From Penelope pileata (Eukaryota > Chordata > Aves > Galliformes > Cracidae): a stretch of 64,000 nucleotides of DNA. The translations under genes were made by a program, and so were the position numbers. Location of the stretch: the NCBI GenBank assembly GCA_013396635.1, contig WBMW01003269.1, positions 192,002-256,001 on the forward strand, written 5' to 3'. This document shows positions 15,101 through 30,100 of the stretch, piece after piece. Every line of letters starts with the position of its first letter. Positions within the stretch are counted from its first letter, which is position 1. The notes beneath the pieces were generated by a model. It worked only from the letters and a program-made list of their open reading frames with translations. It was not told the DNA's origin and ran no database searches.

Positions 15101-18100
15101 GGGACTACAGAGCTGAAAGACTAAAACCATCACATAGCTGTTCAGCAGATGTCAGTGACCTCAGCCATGTTCCTAGGTGCACTGATGACAAGTCACTTAG
15201 AGGCTACATTCATGGCACAACAGTCATTTAACATAAATAATTCATTCTTCATAAAGATACTGATTAAACTGACATTTTCGTGATTTTTGGTATAAACTCA
15301 ATTTTTTAAAAATTTTTTCTTAAGCTGTCAAAAATAATCTTTAAATGTCTACTTGTTCTTACTATTTAAGTCTTGCTCTATACTAGGCGAGCAGTTATAA
15401 AGAAATAACACTAATGATTTGCTCATATTGCTTCTCTGCTATTGAGGCTAATATGAAAATAGAACACTAAAAATTAAACACTGAAAAACTGATTAGTAGA
15501 TTGACGGACTTGGTACCTTAACATGAAGATTAGGAACAGTATTTTTCCTGAAACACAAACCTGAGGTAATTTTTCTGGAATAGGCTCATTCTGGAGAGCT
15601 TGAAGGGCCTTCATTGCAGCATTATGTCTAGCAGCTTGACGAGTCTTTCCTTCACCAAAAAACTCACTGTTGCCAACAGTTAACTGGACATAGAAAATTT
15701 TAGGCACTGGGCAGTGATACCTGTAAAGAAGTCATGAACAAGTTAACATCTTTCTATGTGTTAGAAAGCAGCAATACAAGTTGTGAATTTTAACATTGTC
15801 TTTCCTTACAATTTCCTTTCAAATACCTGAACACTGATCAGCAAGGCAGCTCCTACGTGCACACAAACTCGTCACCCACATTTCCACACCTCTGCAATGA
15901 ACCTTGCTTCAGGTCACCAGCCCAGCTCTCCTGACCTGAGCGTGGAGAGGATTAGGCCAAGGAGAACTGAAAGCTCCCATGGACGTTATGCCTGGGAGGC
16001 ATAGAGGAAGAAGGAACATGAGACCTCTCACACAGGGGCTCTGGAGCAAGCTCACACAGCTCAGCAGGAGGAAAGTCAGATGGAAGAGAGTGAGGGACCT
16101 GGACAACATAATTTTGGCCTCTAGTTGAAGTTCAAGTATTGAAATTCTTGTAAAGGATAAGAACTTCCCTTCCAAAACACTAACAAAGGGTAGAGAGAAG
16201 CCTTCATCAGCAAACATTTTGCAGGTGCTGAAAGAAAAGCATCACTGATTTCCCTTTTTTCCCTTTACAGACAAAATTCCAAATATAATGTCAGGGATGG
16301 CTATTTTGAATATGTTTGAAAGGCACTGACAAAGATAAAGCAAAAAATTGATGTTTTCCTATGAACTAGCACTGCTATCACACTTCAGAGGAAGCAGTGC
16401 CCTTATTCATATACTCAACTCCACATCTCTATTTTCAGTAACAAAAATAGCTAACCCAACCCATGCTCCCTACCCTGAAACATGTCTCTTGTTAGAAGGG
16501 AAACAAGAAAGAGACATCCTGCCATTCTGAGTCTTGGAAGGCACTGTTAAAGCAACGTGACAACTACAAGCAGAAGAGGTTGTCTATATAAGCAGTTTCT
16601 ACAGAAAAGACATATTCCCCAAAACCACCACCCTGTACTGAGAAGAAGAAATTTAGCACAGATAATTTGTTGTAGTCAACATTGAAATAATGATCTTTTA
16701 ACAGAAAATTTTGAATAAAAGTCTTCTAATTATGTTCTATACAGGTAAGCGAATTTGTTTCATATTCTATGGTCTAGTCTGCCTGAGGCTCTTTCCTCAG
16801 TGTCTCTTCTAACACACTGGAGATTTCTTCCTTGGAAAAATATACACATATCAGAAATGTTTTCCCATTTATGACATATAACTTGTACATACTTTACAGC
16901 AACGTACAAAAGCCCAAAATTCAGAAAGCTTGGCCAAAAGCTATAGGTCCATCACAAAAAAACTAGAATCACTCAAAAATACAGCAAAGTACTTCCTCCT
17001 GTTAAAGGACCCTTATTAAAACATGCTTTCTCCATTTTTGTGTGAGACTTTTTGTATGAAGACTGATTTTTCATTAATACATGTAACTGATTTGTTTCAA
17101 TTATAAAATAAATACAATCTTTTTCTGTTAGCAGCACACTTCAAGCTCAAACAACTGTGAATAAGCAGCCCGTTCTCATTGTCCCTGAACTTTGTGTCGA
17201 GTTCTAAAAACATGTTTATATGGAAAGAGGAAAACCATAATACTGGCTCCAAGAAGCCTCCAGCTACACGGCCTTGGAGGGGTGAGCTAAGTTGCCTTTA
17301 TAAATGCAAAAAGTGGGCACTTTGCTTTCCCGTTTACAGTTTAACACAGTTATAGGGAATTATTAAGGCCTGGAGAAGCATTTTTTTGTGTAAAATTTCC
17401 ATAAAATTATAGAGTTACTCAGGTTGGAAAGGATCCGAGAGGTTATCTGGTCCAAAGCAGTGCCCAAAGCAGGGCTGAACTCTGAAGTTACACCACCTTT
17501 TGCAGGCTTGTCTGAGGTATTTTGGTAACTCTAAAGATGGACATGTCAAAACACCTCCAGGCAGTCTGCTCCAGTGTTTGACCACCCTTTCCCGAAGAAC
17601 TTCCTTCTCATATATAACTGGGACATCTCTTGCTGCAACTCACATTCATTGCCTCTCAACTTTTTCTTGTGCATCGCCGAGAAGGCTCTGGCTTTGTCTT
17701 CTTTAAAACCAGCCATCATGTAAGTGAAAACCACAGCCAATTCCCTACTCCTAGCCAACTTCCTCTTCTCCAAACTAAATAAACATGTCTCTTTCGGCAC
17801 TTCCTCATACATCATGACAAAGTCATCACTGATGCACCCCAGAAACCTCCTGGATTGCTTGTGCCCTGCTGTGCTGTGGGCTTCCTTCAGCTCTGTTTTG
17901 TTTGTTTCAGGGTCTCTCTCATCAACATTGCCTTTGCTTACTAAGTAGGTCCACCACTTCCTTACTTGACTGCAGGTCACCTCCTCTCTCTGTCACTCCT
18001 GTTTTAAAGCTCCATTCACCGGATTAGCCAGCCTAATGATAAAGATGCTTGCCCTGCCTGGTTAGGTGATCTTGTCTCTTCCAAATATTGATCCTCAAAG

Positions 18101-21100
18101 AGTGTGCCACAGTTATAAAAACTCAATCTCTGCAGTCAGTTAGCCATGGCTGTTATGCTCCAGGTGTCTTCTGGCAGTATCACTGGTGCTCACAATGAAG
18201 ATCATCAGCAGGCAGTATATTGTGGAACAGATAACCCTTGGCAGTCGCTCCACAATTTCCAAGCTCCTGACAAGCAGCAAACCTCCTTGAACAGGGGTCA
18301 GGTTCACAGGTGAGGATCTCTGTCCCTTGCAGCAGAAAGCTGCTCACTGCTATGAATTGTCACTTCCTTCTGGTGCTGCTGCAGGGCTCTGGCTCAGCTG
18401 GACTGGATGTTCTGAGAGCTTCTGGGCATTTTGTGCTGCCATGGCACTGAACCTGTACAGTTGCAGAGCGGACAGTAGTGCAGGAGCCTTCCTCCTGATG
18501 CCTTAAGTTGCAGGTTTCCAGCCCGCATCATCACAGACTCCCCATCTCTCAGCTCGGTAAGAACGGACTCTCCCTGTTACTCCTTTGGGGTTCAGGCTCT
18601 CATATCTGCAGAGTCTCAGAGAAGATCCAACAAATCCCTCATTCATCACTTCCAGTTAGCACAGCTTGCTGACATCTTCCCGCATCTTCTCTACATGGTA
18701 ACACAGATCCATCTCCCCCAGACCCAGCTTCCAGCAATCCTGCAGCTGGAGTTCTGGAGAGCTGCATCTTCTCTCCAGAGCGAGAGCTGACTCAAGGTCT
18801 CCACACATAAGGGACAGCTTCTCTGGCTGGTGCTAGGAACCGTGCCACGTGGCATGACTCCATGGTTGCTGAGCACACACACACTGTCCTCAGCAGAGTT
18901 TCTAGCCCCATTCTGTGTGAGGCACTGTGCAAGCTGCTGCATCAGCTGGCTGCCTCTGAGAGCAGTACTTAAATGGGCTTCTCGTACCTGATGAAAGGGT
19001 GCTTGGCCTTCTCTAGTCAAGAGTCAGCTCAGTGCACCTTTTGATCAGGTGTGGCTGACAGAGCTCAGGAGCAGCAGCCTCCTTTAGCTACCCCCCTCCC
19101 TGCAGCAAGAGGCACCCTCAAGTTCCAAAAAGAGTTCCCAGGAATCTTTCCACCATCCCACAGGAAGCTCCCTGATAATCTAGAACTAGAAGCTGGAAAC
19201 TGCTTCAAACGGCTGCCTCTGTTGGCTGCAGCATTCCTCAGGACAGGCCTTGTGATACGCAAAGGCAGTAGGTATCTTGATAGCACATCCCACCTCATTA
19301 CTGCACAATAGCCTTTAAGCAGAAAAAAAGTGGCAGTACTACTAGCAGCTACCTAGATTTGGGGAAATTCCACATCCATATCCATCAGAAGTTCCTGGTT
19401 GTTGAGCTACTAGACTTACCTTTCTCTCCATTACAAGCAATGGAGGAAAGCCTATGAGCCTTCATCCATTTTACACATTCATATCCCCACAACAGGCCCA
19501 CTCTTTTTCCCTCACCCCTCCCCACCTTTTCTTTTAAAGGGTGTTTAGGGAGTTATTTATGTGATAATGGGGAAAATGATATTCAGCCTGTGGCTCTAGA
19601 GCCTCAAGCAGTTCTTTGGCATTGGCAGAATGATTAGGTTTTACATGGTTTTGATTAAACCCCTCTTGCTCTGCATGGCCTCAAGCAGAGTTAAGAGCAC
19701 TGATCATATGAACATTGCCAGAGAAGTGCAAAGTAGCACCTGAAATCCTTAGAAAATGGTCTAAATCTGTGAGGATATTGGCTTTTCTACAACATGGAAT
19801 GTGTCAAAAAGAAACAAAGCATCCTCAGCTTTTCAGTGCAAGGATAAAGTCTGCATCAGCAAAAAACTTAAAAGTCATCATAATATTAAGCCTGAAAGCA
19901 GAACGCAATGATTAAATTGAGTTTTAAGACAGAATGACTGCATCCTAGAGAGACACACTCATTTAACATCATGCAAAGTTAAGATGTTATATCTGCCACT
20001 GATCATTAACAAAGCTTCCCAATATACACCTGAATTGCCAAAAGGCTTGAAAACCGATCTTGGACACCCACAGAATTTGTTGATTTTTAGGTCTCTGTAG
20101 GTCTGTTCAGTCATAGAACTGGAACAGTCAGGATGTCAAACACCAACACGTTACACATAGACTCATTAGGTTTTAAAACTACCTACATTTAAGTGATATG
20201 CATCTCCCTGCACTTTGCAATGCTGCTGCAAAAGGTGGGGTTTTTCTCTGGAGAAAGTTCTTATGTACAAATACTCCCAGGTGATACTGATACAATCCAC
20301 AGAACAAAAACTGTCAGGCACATCCAAATACCAAAAGAGTACAAGAACAGAAGACAACAGAAGACAATAACCTGCTTTGGCAGGGGGGTGGACTTGATGA
20401 TCTCTAGAGGTCCCTTCCAACCCCTGCAATTCTGTGGTTCAAAATGATACACTCACTCAGAACGTGATAAAGGACAACACTTTAACAAGCAGTCATATGT
20501 AACCTATTATAAAAAGTCAATTTTCATCCGGCTCTTCTGGACATGACATCCCTAAGAAGATCCCTTGCATACAAGGTCTGGAAAGCAGGTTCTCTCAAAT
20601 CCCTCTAAGTTTCATAGAATAAGAAACCTACATTTTAGCTAATGCCACTAGTATCACTTTAGAATAGGCAACCTGAAAAAGGATATTTGCTCAATGACTG
20701 TGACCTTGAATGCCAAGTTTCAGCAATGAGCAACTATTTACAACTAGTTATAAACCCCTAGAAGTAGGGGTTCATAACAGAAATGCTGACAGACCTGAAC
20801 TAAGCTGGTGTGAGCGGGCGCCACTATAATTAAATAAATCACCAAGGTCTGTTGATAATTAGAAAACTCATTTTGGTTTGCCACAGAGACAAACAAAAAT
20901 TCTGTTCATTATAATTTTACTGGAATATGATGTCATAACATGTAAGCATACTGAAACAATCTGCTGCTTTTCTAGCCAAAATATTAATTGCATACTAAGG
21001 AGCCCTTGGGGCCTCTTCCTTTTTGGCCATCAAATCCACACACACAAAGACAAATAAAGTATTAGTACATGCGCTATGTGTTCGTATTGCATTTCCTGCA

Positions 21101-24100
21101 TTTCTCTGGATTCCTCAATGGCATAAACACTTCTGATAAATATTGTTACTTTATTCTTAGAAGGGGAAAAGAAAAAAAAAAACAAGTGCAAGCTGAAGCT
21201 CAAGGAAATCAGGAAGTTTATTTAGATTTAGCCTCCAGTTATTAACTGCAGTGAGGCTTTGTCTAAATTCTAACAGTCAAGGTATTCCTCACCTATGTAA
21301 AAAAATAACAAATAAATCCACTTACTCCCCTGGTAAGGAAGCGTTATTGTAATTATTATCCTATTTCCACTTCTCACTGAAAGTGAGGAGGAACGAGGAT
21401 TGGTTTGGCCAAGATGAGGGCCGCTAAAATACGAGATCCAAACTGGTACAGGAAAGTCATTCTTCAGATGCCAGCTCCATGCTGAAAGGGTCATTCTCTG
21501 CTCCTGTCCCTTGAGCTCCTTTTCCACTCCAGCTCAATCAAGACAGCAGCCCTGCAGGCACAGCTCTACCAGAAAAATGCTGTGAGCTTTGCAAGTGCGG
21601 CGACAAAGCCACAGGCTGTTCAAGGGAGTAGGACACAGCATTCACTGTGCGCAACTTCTCTGTAACATCAGAAATTTCTCTAGGGGAGCAAGCTGCTTAG
21701 TGCAGCTGTTCCCTGGCCATGCCCTATTTTTCTAAGCAGTCCATTAGCCACATGGATTTCTTACAGATGTGAGTTCTATGTTTTGAAGAGGGAAACATCC
21801 AGCACAGCCACTTTTGTCTTCATACAGTCTATCTCCTGGTTCTTTCAGCAGGCCCGTAACAACACCTGGGAACAAAGAGACTCTTTTTCCAATTGCTCCT
21901 TTTAAGAACAACGGCCCACTATCCCTGGACCAGCCTGTCTGTCTTCTTCTAGATTACCTCCACACATCCTCGAAACCATTTTTTAAGCAAGCAAGACAAA
22001 GCACAATGTTTCACTTCCAGCCATGCATATTCCTTATTAGATAGAAAGATAAATTTCTGAAAATTCTCTTCAGCTGATTTATTTATACAGCCCATTGCCA
22101 TTTTCACTATTCATAATGTTGACATCCTCTCAGCCACACCACACAGCTGAGATAAATATATATATACACACACATAAATCATGTAAGCTTGTCCCAGATT
22201 ATCCTTCATTCAAAATACGGTTTAAACTATGATCTGAATCTTCAAAAAATGATAAATTTAATGCAATTAATTCTGAATGATTCAGATTTTTTTCTATATA
22301 ATACTTTCTATTATCTGTTTATGGAACCAATTTTGACCCAGTTACAGAACCCCCCCAAGGAACAGCCTGTTTAACTGCCTATGTTGAAATTGTAAAGAAT
22401 AACTGAGTGATAGAAACATATTAACAGAAAGAGATTCAAAAGCATATTTTAAATTTTACGGAAATAGTGAGAAAACAGAACAAAGATACTTCCCATTTTA
22501 AGAAACCCCAAACCTTCTCTACTTCAAAAGAATGTATGTAAGCAAATCCTGTATTCAACACTCAAGTGTAATGAGTGGCAAGCTCTGTACAGTGCGCTCC
22601 ATTTATCGGGGTCTACGAGAAAACAAATCAGGTACTTGCTTCCAGTACTTCTACTGGGAGGATGATCTAGAAGCTGAAATGATATTCAGGAATCTTCTTA
22701 CGTTCAGTCTGGCTATACTCTTATATTTTGTTTTGCACCAACACTATCCTTTAACCTACATATCTGTTGCAATGTTTTGTTATGTTTACCTTCGAAGGCG
22801 AGCATTCCCATTCCCTCTCAGCCTTTGTTTTGCAAGTGAATAACTCGAGATATTTCAGCGTTCTCCTGCTTAATAAAAGGCTTTCCAATGCCCTGGTAAT
22901 CCTTCACAGCCCTTCCCTATACTTACTTCTGTTCCTGAACTAAAAGGTTAAGAATGGTGGATGACATATCATCTGATAGACTGATGGTGTTCCGCATAAC
23001 AGCAGTATTTAAGTATCTTTACCAGAAATACCTTGCTCAACGCATCCTAAAAATCACATTTGCCTTTCTTCTGGTTCCACCAAACCACTTGGTTCTTAGT
23101 TTATCTCACAAATAACTAACAATCTCGGATAACTCTCCTGTTCTCTGATTTCCACCTGAATAACCTTCATGGGGCAACAGAATTTGTACTACAAGTACTT
23201 ATCTTCTTGATCTTACATTTTATATAGGAAAGCTTGGTCTCATGCCATTTCTAATACAACAGTTCTCACAATCATCCAATTCTTCCTGCGTATTTTGTTC
23301 TTCCTGCATAGTGACGACACTTTCTGCCTTCCATCACTATCTTCCTACTTTTTGTACAAACATTTTTAACACAAATAATTTAAAAGTTTGCTTCTAAAAA
23401 AGGAAGAGGAATAGCACTTAATCTTCCTCCAAGTTTGATTTTTAATACTGATTATTTTTCTTCTCCTTTCCCACCTTGCATTTCTTATACAAACCCCCAT
23501 CTCCTTCATTTTAACGAAAACAGAATCCTTATCTAATGCTATAAAATGCTTCACTGAATCCCACAAAATAAGGTTGACTTTACTCTCTAACTAAAAAATG
23601 AGTTAACATATGCAAGGTTAACAGGTTAGTTAGACATACTCTATCTTTAGGATACAGTAACACCAGGCTGAGTTTTAATCTGTTTTACTTCCCTGCCTTC
23701 ATTTAAACTTTCTTTTAAACTTTATGCTGAATTTCATGAAGTTAATGATGATTCATTTTTTTTTTTCCACTGGATCAGACTATGCAGTTCTTTTCAACAA
23801 TATGATTAACGTCATCAAAAAAAAAAAAAAAAACCCCACTCATATTTTCATGATCACAATATCAAACCTCTTCAAACATTTCTAAGTTAAAAACAAAAGG
23901 GAGGGGGATTCAGTTTTACATAACATCATCCAGCATGGAATCTTCCCAAGAGAACTTGTGATGATAAGACAACAACATTGCCACATATCTGTATCTTTGA
24001 ATTCCAAGTTGCTCAATACAGACATTTGACTGAAATAGTGGTATGTGCAGAGTAAATATTGAGCTAACTTGTTTACCATCTGCAACAAGAATATGTATGC

Positions 24101-27100
24101 TGACAAGTGAATAAAACAGTTCCGCATCAAAAGTAATTAGAAGAAGCCAACAGAAGGCTACAGACTTCATAAATCATCGACTTTAACAGCCACGGATCTA
24201 CCTAACAGGTACTACAACAAACATACTGAGCCAGCTTTGCAGCACCAGATACAAAGAGATGCTTACACACACGCTAAGTTCAGATCTCTACTTCCCCTTC
24301 TATTTCTCCCTCTACTAGCAGGTTCAGTCTAAAGTTTTACTAAATGTGGCAGAAGAGCCTCACAGCCAGCCTGAGTTCCCTTTTTAAAACAAAGAAAAGC
24401 TAACGCAAGAGATATGGGAGAAAAAGGCTATGAAGAAATAAAAGGAAAAATTTGGAAAAAAAAAGGATCATGACATGAACTTTCCGAAGTACTATACAAG
24501 GGACACCAGAGTAAAAAAAAAAAAAAAAAAAAAGGGAAGTGAAAAATAACAATCAAAATCAAGAAGAGAGCACAGAACAAAATGTTATGTTCCTCTGGAG
24601 AAGCACTTTTATCTATCAACCAAGCAATTAAGTCATGAAAATGGCCAACACAACTTCAACTTATTCTTGACTGCAGAAATAGCATAAAGGCCGTAAGAAC
24701 ATGAAGGAAATACTGCCTCCAGAATTTAAGGCACTGAAAACGTCAAGTGGACAATGTTGAAATGGGGATGGAGGCTGGGGAGGGAAGATAAACACAAGTA
24801 AAAAGAAAATGTTCTTTTCTGTGACATAAAAACAAGTACAATAAGAACAAAAGGGAAAACATAATGAAGCTGTGATGTACGCTGCATACTTAGAGGTTAA
24901 AACAGACATCCAGAAGACAAACATCTCAAACTCTTATCTACTTCAGCTCATAAAATTTCCCATGAACTGTATTACTCACTAATCTTTACAAGCATGCAGA
25001 GTGGTTACTGAGAATGCCGTCCAAATACCCATTACAGTAAAAGAACATAAACTATGTTGCATATCTGACTACAATATCATTTTCCTTCTCCATAAGGAAC
25101 TCACAACAAAAAAATCACATTACTTGGCAGCCTATGGACTAAGCAAATGAGAAAATAAACTATCTCATTCACTTACTTCTATCATACTGGTAGTATCATG
25201 TTAATATCATCTATCTATGGGCTAGGTCTTCACAGAAATTAATTAACATTGTGCACAGAGAAAGAAGGCTCAAGAAAGCTTAAAGAGCAATTCTCATCAT
25301 CCAAATTAAGTGAAATTGAAATAACTAGTGCATATCGAGGTATGTTCTGTTCCCACTTGGAGGAATGTAAACATACAGACACTAAATTGCATTATGTTGA
25401 GTCCAAAATTTAACTTATCAAGGTTGGCAATTAAAGGAGTGACACTAAGAACAAACGGAAAAATCACACTTAATTACAGCTTAGCAAGCCTCCTCTCTAC
25501 TGCTGAACACAGTTAACTAAGAGCGTTTGCTCTCATAGCTCACTAGTCATCATCCTCTAAGAATGTACTATTACAGCCAGCAACAGCTCCTGTCCAGAAA
25601 TCTGACCACCTTTGCCATCAGACTTGTGAAGAAATGAAACACGGAGAAAGAGAGAATTTGGCCAATGGAGAACAGAGTGCATTTTGGGAAGGGAAGGGTC
25701 TGCTAATCAATTACAGCAAAGATTGTAAGGGGAAAAATGGTAGAAGAGCAAATCCAAGAGTGCTGAAGTCTTTCAGTGCTTCAATTCTTTTCTACACAAA
25801 AGCATAAAAAGTGCAGTATTTCCTAGGGAGCTTATTCACAAATAGCAGGCATAATACTTCTTGTTCAATGCTTCTAATTTTCAAGCTTTAAGTGGATGTA
25901 ATGGATGCCACCAATGACTGACAAGGAATCACACAGTCACTGCTAATAAAACGATAAATGATTGCAATGAGGGTGCAGTACCAGGGGTCACTAACACACA
26001 GTGAGTTGCCTCAGATGGTCCACTGAACACAATTTAATGCTGAGCATTAATACAGAAATAGAAGTTGGATTGAGTTAGGTCAATATACTGAAACATAGGA
26101 TCCTAGAAATGCTAAAAAGTAGAAAATATAGGAAATGTTTATAAAATGATGTGGAATTATATTCTATCAAGTAGGGACTGTGAAAAAGATTTGGATGGAG
26201 ATACCAAAGACTATTGATCAGATGTGTATCCAAAATGGCTGCTACGACTTTAGATTTAATAAACAAATTTAGTATAGAGTTACCTCTACTGAGTAGAAAT
26301 AAGGTGCAGCTGCTACTGCCCATCTCCTTAAGAACTGTCACTTCTGTTTCATTGGCACAAATGCCAGACTTGCATCTATGTCAGGAAGATGATTAGACTC
26401 CATTTTCCCCTCTTTTGTCACGGAAAAGAGAGTCAAAGCTAAGAAAGGCTGTTGTTGTTTGGTTGGGGGTTTTGTTTGTTTGTTTTTCTGGAGATGAATT
26501 CCCTTTTGATCACAACTGGAAATGAAGTTCCACTTCAGTGAAACAAATCATGCAAACAACTCTTGGTGCCAAAGTACATGATGCTGCAGTTCAGCTGCCC
26601 TTTCTCTGACAATAACCAACTTAAACTGGCATTCTTCTTTAAAAAGATCCTGAAGAGAAAAGCAGATCTTCAGAAGATCCTGGGAATTCACATTCTGAAT
26701 TCTGAAAAGACGTTAACTGTACTTTCACAGAAAACAAGCAGCCACCAAAATTATTACTTTTGAAAAGACATAAAGAGGAATTAAATCATAGTGATAGTTG
26801 GTGAAAAGTTCTATGGGTAGACTCCTTTATAAAAGAATCCTGTAATAAAAGAATCTTTAAGCATTGCTTTTTGAGAAAATACAATACTTTCTCAGTCTGT
26901 GGCAAAACTTTCAGTTCAAAAGGGACAAAGACCTCAGCCTAGGAGAGATGCTGTTTCCATTACAATTCCAGTCAGATCTTACTGAGTTGCTACCTGGTAA
27001 AGAACAGCCACTGACATTGTTTTGCTTGCTTCCCTCAGGAAAATTACAATACCCCCTCAAAGTATTGTTTGAGTTTTAACAGCAGTTGATCTGTGGCATT

Positions 27101-30100
27101 ACCAAAAAAGTAGGCAAAGAGAACATATTTATTGGTTATCAGTGTTCAGGTTCTGCACACAGCAGAAAGGCCATAACAAGAAAGGAGGTCATCTGGGCTT
27201 GCTTCTGCTGAACCTAATGTTTTACAAATCCACAGTTCAGTAGAACCACAGGAAAAAAGACCAGCATGAACAAAAAGCTGACTGTGGAAAGAAATACACC
27301 CAAAACATTCCTAATCCTCTGAGAGCATCCTGAATCAGTAATTTTCATACATGCCAACAACGCTAACCATCTGTCTGTATCCTGATACTAAAGCTGTCTT
27401 AAACAATCAGATACAGGGAAGGGACTGAGGAACACCCAGCTAATTGCAAAGCCAAGAGATAGAAGGAATTCCTCAGGTGTTGAAGCAAGACGTTGGCTCT
27501 GAAGATTTTTGAACCAGGTTTGTAGGAACCCTCTCAAGTGGAAGAACAGTGTTGAAGGAAACCCATTAAGCAAGCAAAGAGAAGGAGGATCTCTATTTCA
27601 CCTCTCCATGCTTTTTATCCTAAAGGCTGAACAAGAAAAGCCACGGCTGACACTCAGAGGCATGGATCTGGAGCCAGATGTACCCCCTCCAGAGCAGAGA
27701 TCAGAAAAGTCTGAAAGTTCAAAGAAAGGAATCTACCCAAACCCTGTCCACAGATAGAACCTTCAGGATAAAGAATCAAAATGCCAGCCAAGGACCACAA
27801 AAGGAAAGGGCAGGTCTCATAGCAGATAGAGCAAGAAAGCAAGTGGTTTGGGGAGCTCATGATGTCCTGAAATCAAATGAAGGAAAAAAAAGAAAAATAA
27901 AAAAGAGAGAAGAAAAAAGTATTAGGGCCTAGGAGCTCCCCTATAAACAGGGCCAAAAGGTCATTGACAAAACTACCCAATCTTGAAAGGAGACAGTTTA
28001 GAAGAACACAATGGTGTAAAACGTCATTACTTACACATCACATCTTAGGCATGAAAAGGTATGAAGCACCCAAATGCTCTGCTGCAAAGGCTAAAAAGAT
28101 TGTGATGATATCAGGTAAGTGCATTCACTTGGAGAATGCAGAGACACTGTACTGGGAACAATATCCACAGAGGTTGCCCTATATTCTGTGAGCTCAGTTT
28201 TAAGCTACATAACATTATTTTTAACAGCTGTCAATGTAAGATTGTAAATACACTTAAGAATATATATTTTATTGATTCCTGATAGGTTAAATGCACCCAT
28301 TAATGCAATGGATGGCAGCAATAGCATGAATTTGTCAGAACGAGTCCATTCCCCGTGTCAAGGCACATCACCTAACACCATTTTGTGAGCGCTGTGAAAC
28401 TTCACCGTAACAGGATGAGGCGACTACAGAAAAACAGCTTTCATGAAGAGCTTAATGGAGCCTGTAGATTCCACAGCAGGATCTGGGTTTTCTGATCTCA
28501 GACATTCAATGCATTTTTTATGATTTAAAACACTGTAGAAATTAAACATGAGCTGTCAAAATTTTTATTGCAGAAATAAATATCCTGTCATTTTCTGACA
28601 GATATAGGATTTTTTTTTTTTTTTTTTTTAAAGCAGACCATACTAATCACTATTGTCTAAACTGATAGCTACTGGCAATGGCAAAGCTCATCACCTGCAA
28701 GCTCCCTTGCCACTGTTCTTTTGGGAAAACTATCTTAAGACAAACAGATGTTTCTGCTGTTTTAAACCAACAGGAAATGGGCTGACTTTCTCCCTTTTCC
28801 TTTCCTAGAAACAAATACTAGCAAAGAAAAATCCTAGCACAGCTGTACTCAACACTTGCCTTATAACAATATGTCTGTGTGGGAGGCATGCAAGGACTGG
28901 GAACAAACAGGCCAGGGGAAGTGAAATGTAGCATGCAGAAGATGAACACAAAGAATTCATTTATAAATCTTTGAGTGGATTGTTACATTGTGACATTGAT
29001 GCACCAACAGGGTTATAACACTGTGATGTACAAGATTTTGCTCTGCATCCTGTCTAAAGTGGTGATGTACAAAAGTTAATAAATTATCAGTTGGCAATCT
29101 CAGTACCCTTCAAGAGAAGACATGTCCAGGCCATCAGAAAGCATCATTACTATGAACAGACTGCAGGCCTGGTGACCAATTTGCAGCCTTATCTTTAAGG
29201 AAATGTCTTTAAATTAAGCCTGAGAAATGAAATAATACTGTAAAACACAGAATTCTTGCTGTCTTTTTGCTGATACACCAAATGCTTCAATTTTCTCTGC
29301 TAACAAACTGGCACCTTTTACATGCACTAGATATACACATAAAAGGGAAAATAACATTAAAGTTGTTGCATTATAGCCTCAGCCATTATAGGAGAAGAAA
29401 GCCTGAAGAAAATGATGAGACAAAACATTGTAGTAAACCTGCTTTTAATTGTTTTATGCTGGAATTATGACATTTTAAAGTAACGAAAAGCTTTAGTATA
29501 GAAAAAGGCAACTTTTTAAGAGCACTTCTGCTGTGAAATTCTTGTACCAAAACACAAATTTATGCTGCCATCTAATGGCCTAAATCAAATGTTCCAGGTG
29601 AACAATTAAATTGCTGATCTGAACTATCACTTCCATTGCTGTTTGGACTACCGTTTCTTTCCTTAAATTTTAACTGAGATCTACATCTGCTATTCTGAAT
29701 GAAACCTTTTCTAACCGAACTCTTTATTTCTATTCTCATAGTTATTTAAATTTCTTCCAAAGGTGTTTTTGTTCATGTCTTAGTTTCTAACAGAAGTTAC
29801 TTCTCTCATAGCGTCTGATACAAAGCTACCTTTTGGTCCCAGATGAAAAACAAAACTGATAACACCTGGCAGTGTTGAACAGAGCCCAGGACATACTCTG
29901 CTCCTCAGTGAAGCAGTTAGGAGGCATAAGGAGCTGGGAACCGGGAGGGGACAGGACCAGGGCAGCTGACCCAAACTGACCAAAGGGATATTCCATACCA
30001 TATAACACCAGGTGGTTTTTACTGAAGGGGAGTCTCCTGCTCAAAGGGAGGGGCTGCTGGCTGGTTGGGTATCGGTCGTTGGTCCCTTGCTTTGTGTATC

